NCBI RefSeq assembly: GCF_032884065.1
Contig: NC_088872.1
Span: 38,423,132-38,487,131, forward strand
Direction of reading: 5' to 3'
DNA length: 64,000 bases
From: Artemia franciscana
Lineage: Eukaryota; Arthropoda; Branchiopoda; Anostraca; Artemiidae
Shown here one piece after another: positions 58,775-64,000 of this stretch. The position numbers were made by a program, and so were the translations under genes. The notes under the pieces are model-generated. The model was not told where the DNA came from. It made no database searches and worked only from the letters and a program-made list of their open reading frames with translations. Each line of letters starts with the position of its first letter. Position 1 is the stretch's first letter.

Positions 58775-58946
58775 GAAAAGAGAAATCACCAGTGCAACAG
58801 CAAAAACACATGAAAAAAAAAGACAAAAGGAGAAAAGGAAGACTGTTTTCCTACATTAGTGATTAATATAGATCAGCACTTGAATGAGGCCTTCACCCTA
58901 CTCATCCATACAATCACATAGGTCAAACAGCTTAACCATACACATG
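58453..58946. repeat. Inverted duplication (snap-back) at the 3' end of the retroelement
   Basis: Left arm 58453-58694 and right arm 58772-58946 are reverse complements: GCTGTTTGACCTATGTGATT, CCTCATTCAAGTGCTG and GGTGATTTCTCTTTTCAT each recur inverted. The centre is (TA)n, about 58695-58771. The left arm carries about 75 T (58579-58653) where the right arm has only nine A. Both-strand ORFs here are microsatellite artefacts. Confidence 0.9.
58579..58653. repeat. Poly-T tract of about 75
   Basis: Homopolymer inside the left arm of the inverted duplication. Its partner in the right arm is A9, so it has expanded in one arm, or the assembled length is unreliable. Confidence 0.9.
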
Positions 58947-59194
58947 AATTTTATAATTCATACCAATGAATTTTGGAACAAGGTAATGGTTTGGTAAAAT
59001 TCTCCAGGCTTGGATTGGTCTCCAGACAGTTTTTAAGGGGATTTGAATGCCTCTTAATGAGAAGAGATATTCCCTTTTTGTCTCCCTCCATTTTGTTGGT
59101 GTGCCCTTAATTTGATTTGTGAATTAAAATGAAATTCGCTGTTTTTAAGTGATGAAGTTTTTATGTTGTTCCTCACTGTGCTGCCTGATTTCAG

Positions 59195-59556
59195 ATTTGA
59201 CAAGTGGATACTCGATGTAAGTGAAGGCCCTTGTCGCATGCGCAAGAAACTTATCAGAAATGAATTGTTTTATCATCACTACCCATACAGACCAGAATTG
59301 GAATCTGGAGACCGCCAAGCCAAGTACAAAGTGGCTATTAGTCTGGATAGCAAACTGCATCATCATCTATATGAAACTCAGCATAGGTCTCTACGTTTTG
59401 CTGAAACGGGACAACCAAAGGAAAAACTCGCCTGTGATAATGAATCAAATGATGAGATAAATCAAAATAGTTGCGATTGTTCGTGGACTACGGCAGCTGA
59501 AATCAAACCTTCGCGAGAAGACTCTACAGAAATATTTGAAGAAAAAAATGATCTTG
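59195..59556 (+). CDS. WDFY3/blue cheese-like BEACH protein, internal exon
   Basis: Acceptor CTGATTTCAG|A, donor CTTG|GTAAGA, about 120 residues. It opens FDKWILDVSEGPCRMRKK, then LIRNELFYHHYPYRPEL and KYKVAISLDSKLHHHLY, and continues into a low-complexity acidic part ending EEKNDL. The TEGPCRMRKK..RN..FY.HYPYRPE block is, from memory, the segment preceding the PH-BEACH module in WDFY3/Alfy (Drosophila blue cheese), a huge PtdIns3P-binding scaffold for selective autophagy of aggregates. The phase joins exactly to 62831 (G|GA). The rest of the gene is outside this window or across the gap. Confidence 0.75.
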
Positions 59557-62500
59557 GTAAGACAAAACATTCTATCTATTTTGTCTTCTTTTATTTTTAC
59601 TAATGACAGCTAGCAATAAAGGGTTTTTTTTTTCTTCCAAGAATAAACCAGTGATATTGATAACAAAAGTTAAAATGTTAGCACCTTACCAGCAGTTAGG
59701 TAAGTAATCAGGGACTAATTGTTAATGAAACCAACCAAGGACAGCATAAAAGCATATTTTATGAGGTAGAGAAACGAAGTAATGGGAAACCTTGAATTTG
59801 TAACTTATGCCTATGAAGTATGGCACCACCAATATTCGTGTGCGCAATTTTCTCGTGTGCGCAACTTTGTACTTTCTAATGCTGTATCTTCTTAAACATT
59901 GATGTGCATAAGTTCAATCTAAGCTGGAGAGGAAGGGGTGTATTTGAAGACGTTCCAAAAATAAAAACACTATTGTGGTCAAAACAAAAACAAGAGCTAA
60001 GAGCTCATATGGCACTTGTGACGAGGCGAGAAGAGCTAAGAGCCAAGAGATCATATGGTATGAACTCTAACAAAATTCTATGAATCAATAGATTGATTTA
60101 AAAAGGAAAATAAGAGGCTTAATGCCGGTCAGGATTTAAAATAAGAGCTCTGAGTCACGATGTCCTTCTAAATATCAAAATTAATTAAGATCCGATCACC
60201 CACTCGTAAGTTATAAATACCTAATTTTTTATAATTTTTCCTTTCCTTTTAGCCCCCCCAGATGGTCGAATCTGGGAAAACGACTTTATCAAGTCAAATT
60301 GTGCAGCTCCCTGACACGCCTATCAATTTTCATCGTCCTAGCACGTCCAGAAGCACCAAACTCGCCAAATCACTGAACCCCTCCCCCAACTCCCCCAAAG
60401 AGAGTGAATCCAGTACGATTCTGTCAATCACGTATCAAGGACATTTGTTTATTCTATCCACCAAGCTTCATCCCGATTCCTACACTCCAAGTGTTTTTCC
60501 AAGATTTCCCCCTCCAACTCCCCCCAATGTCAAACGATCTGGTCGGGATTTGAAATAAGAGCTCTGAGACATGAATTCTTTCTAAAAATCAAATTTCATT
60601 AAGATCCGATCATCTATTCGTAAGATAAAAATACCCCAATTTTCACGTTTTCCAAGAATTCCGGTTTCCCCCTCCAACTCCCCCCAACGTCACAGGATCT
60701 GGTCGGAATTTAAAATAAGAACTTTAAAGCACAAGATCCTTCTAAATATCAAATTTCATTAAGATCTGGTCACCCTTTCGTAAGTGACAAATACCTCAAT
60801 TTTCAAAATTACCCCCCCCCCCCCCTCCAATTCCACCCAAGAGAGCAGATCCGGTCCGGTTATGTCAGTCACGTATCTTAGACAGGTTTTTATTCTTCCC
60901 ATCCAGTTTCATCCTGATCTCACCGCTTTAAGTATTTTCTAAGATTTCCGGTCCCCCCGCCCCCCAACTGCCCCCCCCCCAATTACGCTTGATCTGGTTG
61001 AGATTTAAAATAAGAGATCTGAGTTACGAGGTCCTTCTAAATATGAAGTTTCATGAAGATCCGATCACTCCTTCGTAAGTTAAAAATACGTCATTTTTTC
61101 TTATTTTTCAGAATTAACCCCCCCCCCCCCCAATAGATCGGATCCATTCCAATTATGTAAATCACGTATGTAAGACTTATGCTTATTTTTCCCACCAAGT
61201 TTCATCTCGATCCCTCCAATCTAAGCGTTTTTAGGTTCTCCATGATTTTAGGTTCCCCCACCCCAAACTTCCCCCAACGTCACCAGATCCAGTCAGGATT
61301 TAAAATAAGAGCTTTGAGACACGATATCCTTCTAAATATCAAATTTCATTGAGATCCGATAACCCGTTCGTAAGTTAAAAATACCTCATTTTTTCTAATT
61401 TTTCAGAATTAACCCCTCTCCCAACTACCCCAAAGAGAGCGGATCCGTTCCGGTTATGTCAATCATGTATCTAGGACTCGTGATTATTTTTTCCACCAAG
61501 TTTCATCCCGATCCCTCCACTCTAAGTGTTTTTCAAGTTTTAGGTTTCCCTCTCCTAACTCCCCCCCCCCCCAATCTCACCAGATCTGGTCGGGTTTAAA
61601 ATAAGAGCTCTGAGCCACGATATCCTTCTAAATATCAAATTTCATTGAGATCCCATCACCTGTTGGTAAGTTAAAAATACCTCATTTTTTCTAATTTTTC
61701 AGAAATACCCCCCCCCCCCCCCCAACTATCCCAAAGAGAGTGGATCCTTTCCGTTTATGTCAATCATGTATCTATCACTTGTGTTCATTTTTCCACCAAG
61801 TTTCATCCCGATCCCTCCACTCTAAGTGTTTTCCAAGTTTTAGGTTTCCCCCTCCCAACTCCCCCCCCCCCCAATGTCACCAGATCCGGTCGGAATTTAA
61901 AATAAGAGCTCTAAGACACGATATCCTTCTAAACGTCAAATTTCATTGAAATCCGATCACCCGTTCGTAAGTTAAAAATACCTCATTTTTTCTAATTTTT
62001 CAGAATTACCCCCCCCCCCCCCCCCCCACTACCCCAAAGAGAGTGGATCCGTTCCGATTATGTCAATCATGTATCTGGGACTTGTGCTTATTTTTCCCAT
62101 CAAGTTTCATCTCGATCCCTCCACTCTAAGTGTTTTCCAAGATTTTAGGTTTCCCCCGTCCAACTCCCCTCAGCGTCATCAGATCCGGTCGGGATTTAAA
62201 ACAAGAGCTCTGAGACACAATATCATTCCAAACATCAAATTTCATTAAGATCCCATCACCCATTCATAAGTTAAAAATACTTCATTTTTTCTATTTTTTC
62301 CGAATTAACCGGCCCCCCCACTTCCCCCCCCCCAGATGGTCAAATTGGGAAAATGACTATTTCTAATTTAAGCTGGTCCCGTCCCTGATACGCCTGCCAA
62401 ATTTCATCGTCCTAGCTTACCTGGAAGTGCCTAAAGTAGCAAAACCGGGACCGACAGACAGACAGACAGACAGACCGACAGAATTGGCGATTGCTATATG

Positions 62501-62830
62501 ACACTTGGTTAATACCAAGTGCCATAAAAACAGTGCATATTAGGCCTAAATGTCTCTTATTTTCCTGAGGGGTTATTTGTACCAATTTTACGAGAGGGAA
62601 TTCTCCTCGTTCAAACTAAAACTGTTTTTATTGTTAACTTCTATCGTTTAAAAATCGTCAATTTGGACTATTCTAAGAGATCAGTATTTCAAGATATGTT
62701 GTGAAAGAGGCATAACTGTTACGGGGATTCCCTATAAAATGCATGAGGTATTGATGCTGAAGAAAAACGCTATATTTGTGCCTGCAAATTGTAGTTAAAA
62801 CTCATCGCATTCATATTTCCTTTAATATAG
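59557..62830 (+). other. Intron of the WDFY3-like gene
   Basis: 3.27 kb, GT-AG, phase 1. It is mostly filled by the tandem-repeat element at 59989-62532. The remaining flanks show no feature. Confidence 0.75.
59989..62532 (+). mobile_element. Non-autonomous Helentron/HINE-like element with ~300-bp tandem monomers, copy 2
   Basis: Same head, monomers and tail as 19811-21693, but about eight monomers (their TTCGTAAG segments lie near 60195, 60605, 60770, 61065, 61360, 61660, 61960 and 62260). Every later monomer has a C run of about 8-18. The tail has GACAGACAGACAGACAGACC, the hairpin CACTTGGTTAATACCAAGTG and GCCATAAAAACA. The tail CAAGTGCCATA is the exact inverted complement of the head TATGGCACTTG. 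Short ORFs in it (60262, 61740, 62060) are monomer repeats, not genes. Confidence 0.62.
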
Positions 62831-63018
62831 GACTTTCAGAGTTGCCATCGCTACTGAAGAATTCAGGTAAAAGGACAACGAACGATGTAGATGAAGATTT
62901 TGATGGTCCCGAAATTGACATTGGAGTAGACGCTTCTGCTGATGTTGTCTCTGATATGTCTTCTGATCAGTGCTCGGCTCATCAGACTTTGTTAGCTTTA
63001 TTAGATGATGGAGAAAAG
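62831..63018 (+). CDS. WDFY3/blue cheese-like BEACH protein, next exon
   Basis: Acceptor TTTAATATAG|GA, then LSELPSLLKNSGKRTTND, an acidic stretch (DEDFDGPEIDIGVDASAD) and CSAHQTLLALLDDGEK. It ends in phase 0 at AAG|GTTCTT, a somewhat weak donor before a polypyrimidine tract. The (N/H)QTLL.LL..GEK ending matches the entry into the PH-like domain of WDFY3, where ISHM-type residues follow; that next exon is not in the window. Reading on past 63018 gives only serine/leucine/phenylalanine repeats from CT-rich intron. Confidence 0.75.
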
Positions 63019-63029
63019 GTTCTTTCTTT

Positions 63030-63310
63030 ACATTTTTTTCAATCTCTCTTTCTCTCTCTCCTCCCTCTCTTCCTTTCCTCTCTCTCTTTTCCTTTCGCTC
63101 CCACCCTCCTTCTTTCTCTTCCTCTCTCTTCGTATTTTCCCCTCTCTTGCTCTCTCCCTTTCTTTTTCATCTCTTTACCTTTCCTTCCCTCCCTTTTTCT
63201 CACTTCCTCTCTCTTCGTCTTTCTTATTCTCTCTTCTTCTTCCCCCCTCCCGCTCTCTCTGCCTCTTCCCTCTGTATATCCCTGCTTTCTTTCTGTCTTT
63301 TTTTCCAATA
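63030..63310. repeat. Polypyrimidine (CT-rich) tract
   Basis: About 280 bp of almost pure C/T on the plus strand, built of TCTCTCTC, CCTTTCCTCCC and TCTTCCTC blocks. It starts just after the donor at 63018. ORFs on both strands here are composition artefacts. Confidence 0.92.
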
Positions 63311-64000
63311 GTTTCAGGTTGTTTTTTCTTAAGAATTGCATTTGCCATGTCTTTCTAATGTTATCACTATTATTAAATCTGTTGTCTCGGGATCATAAGG
63401 TAGGTGAAGAAAAAGGACAGGGCTGTGTAGGGAGAATAGAAAACGTGTTTCAAGTTATAAAAAAAAAAAAAAACTCTGGAAATAAAACATCATTCTTTGT
63501 CCTGGAACAATAGCAGTGAGCAATACTGCCTTGCTTAGCATAAAAGACATGTTGACAATGAATGCGTTACAGGCTTTATCCACTGCATCCATTTATTTGT
63601 GCGTTTTCGGGTATTGTGTCATTTTGTTTGACGATTTATACTGTTAATCTAACCCCAAATATGGCGGATTTTCTTCCTCCATAATTTGGCCACAACCATT
63701 ACCTGAGTAATGGATATCGTCTTCAAGTTTCTTTTCCATTTTGGCTTCTTCTTATTAATCATATGGTTCAAAATTTCGATCTGTGTATGAGTTATGTTCA
63801 GCTTCTTGACCATAGGTCAAGATTTTAGGCAAAATTAAGGGATGCTACAATTTATTTTTCGGGGAGGAAAGGTTTGAAATTTCAATGTCTGTGTGTGTAG
63901 GTTGGTTATGGGGTTTGGATCAGCTTCGAGTATAAATTGAGGCGAAATAAGGCCTCAATGTAATGAAAGGGTTCGGTTGTGCAGTTAAAAATCTCCTTGG
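63311..64000. other. Intron sequence after the last WDFY3-like exon
   Basis: No exon encoding the expected start of the PH-like domain was found. No other feature seen. Confidence 0.5.

Larger units (their letters stand above)
55005..58946 (+). mobile_element. Penelope-like retroelement, permuted-domain (Naiad-like) type
   Basis: One long intact ORF (55166-57928) with GIY-YIG nuclease before the RT, a 3' UTR of about 0.5 kb, and a terminal region (58453-58946) that is an inverted duplication around (TA)n. Canonical Penelope elements carry GIY-YIG at the carboxy end; amino-terminal placement is described for Naiad/Chlamys-type elements. No long terminal repeat or capsid gene is present. An intact ORF amid decayed repeats suggests a recent insertion. 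The outer limits are uncertain because (TA)n lies at both sides. Confidence 0.85.

Noticed and set aside
58444-58859. Overlapping ORFs on both strands, 67-116 codons, rich in F, K or YI repeats
   Set aside because: They are translations of the poly-T tract and the (TA)n centre of the inverted duplication; no conserved domain.
60262-62248. Short ORFs with recurring S(T/I)KFHPDPST(L/V)SVF-like peptides
   Set aside because: Same monomer translated repeatedly in a non-coding tandem element; frames differ between monomers and no start or stop pattern is conserved.
63005-63358. Serine/leucine-rich and arginine/glutamate-rich ORFs of 100-117 codons
   Set aside because: Products of the polypyrimidine tract on either strand; the 245-codon frame is real exon only to 63018.

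Overview
The window is animal nuclear DNA: AT-rich, intron-bearing and dense in transposable elements. Large GT-AG introns, LINEs, tRNA-derived SINEs, foldback repeats and a Penelope-like retroelement point to an invertebrate, most likely an arthropod. The general look of the foldback repeats (a conserved core reading roughly TTTAGCGTAAAGAGCG) reminds me of brine-shrimp (Artemia) sequence, but that is recollection and untested. There is no CRISPR array, rRNA or free-standing tRNA gene.

Layout. (1) 1-4060: upstream flank with no recognisable gene. (2) 4061-28572, plus strand: one complete six-exon host gene for a HAD-superfamily phosphatase of the phosphoglycolate phosphatase / pyridoxal-phosphate phosphatase (chronophin) type. 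The spliced length is exactly 900 nt (299 residues plus stop), and all four HAD motifs are present. Its introns hold foldback palindromes, a LINE fragment interrupted by a mariner-like fragment, a SINE and a tandem-repeat element with poly-C tracts. (3) About 23102-37953 and 38437-53260: the same block of at least 14.8 kb occurs twice in direct orientation, with about 1% divergence by eye and several indels. Each copy carries exons 5 and 6 of the phosphatase, identical at the nucleotide level, then a minus-strand LINE, SINE, foldback repeats and C-rich repeat tracts. The second copy stops exactly at a 100-N assembly gap (53261-53360). (4) 53361-55000: a LINE scrap and unassigned sequence. (5) About 55000-58950: an apparently intact Penelope-like retroelement. 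It has one 920-residue ORF with an amino-terminal GIY-YIG nuclease followed by reverse transcriptase, is bordered by (TA)n, and has a 3' region that snaps back on itself around a second (TA)n tract. (6) 59195-63018: two exons of a very large BEACH-family gene, best match WDFY3/blue cheese, just upstream of its PH-BEACH module. They are separated by a second, longer copy of the poly-C tandem-repeat element. (7) 63030-64000: polypyrimidine tract and intron.

The two host genes have no evident functional link. The main points are the near-identical repeated block with its duplicated 3' exons (true tandem duplication or uncollapsed haplotype), the permuted-domain Penelope-like element, and several structured non-coding repeat families.
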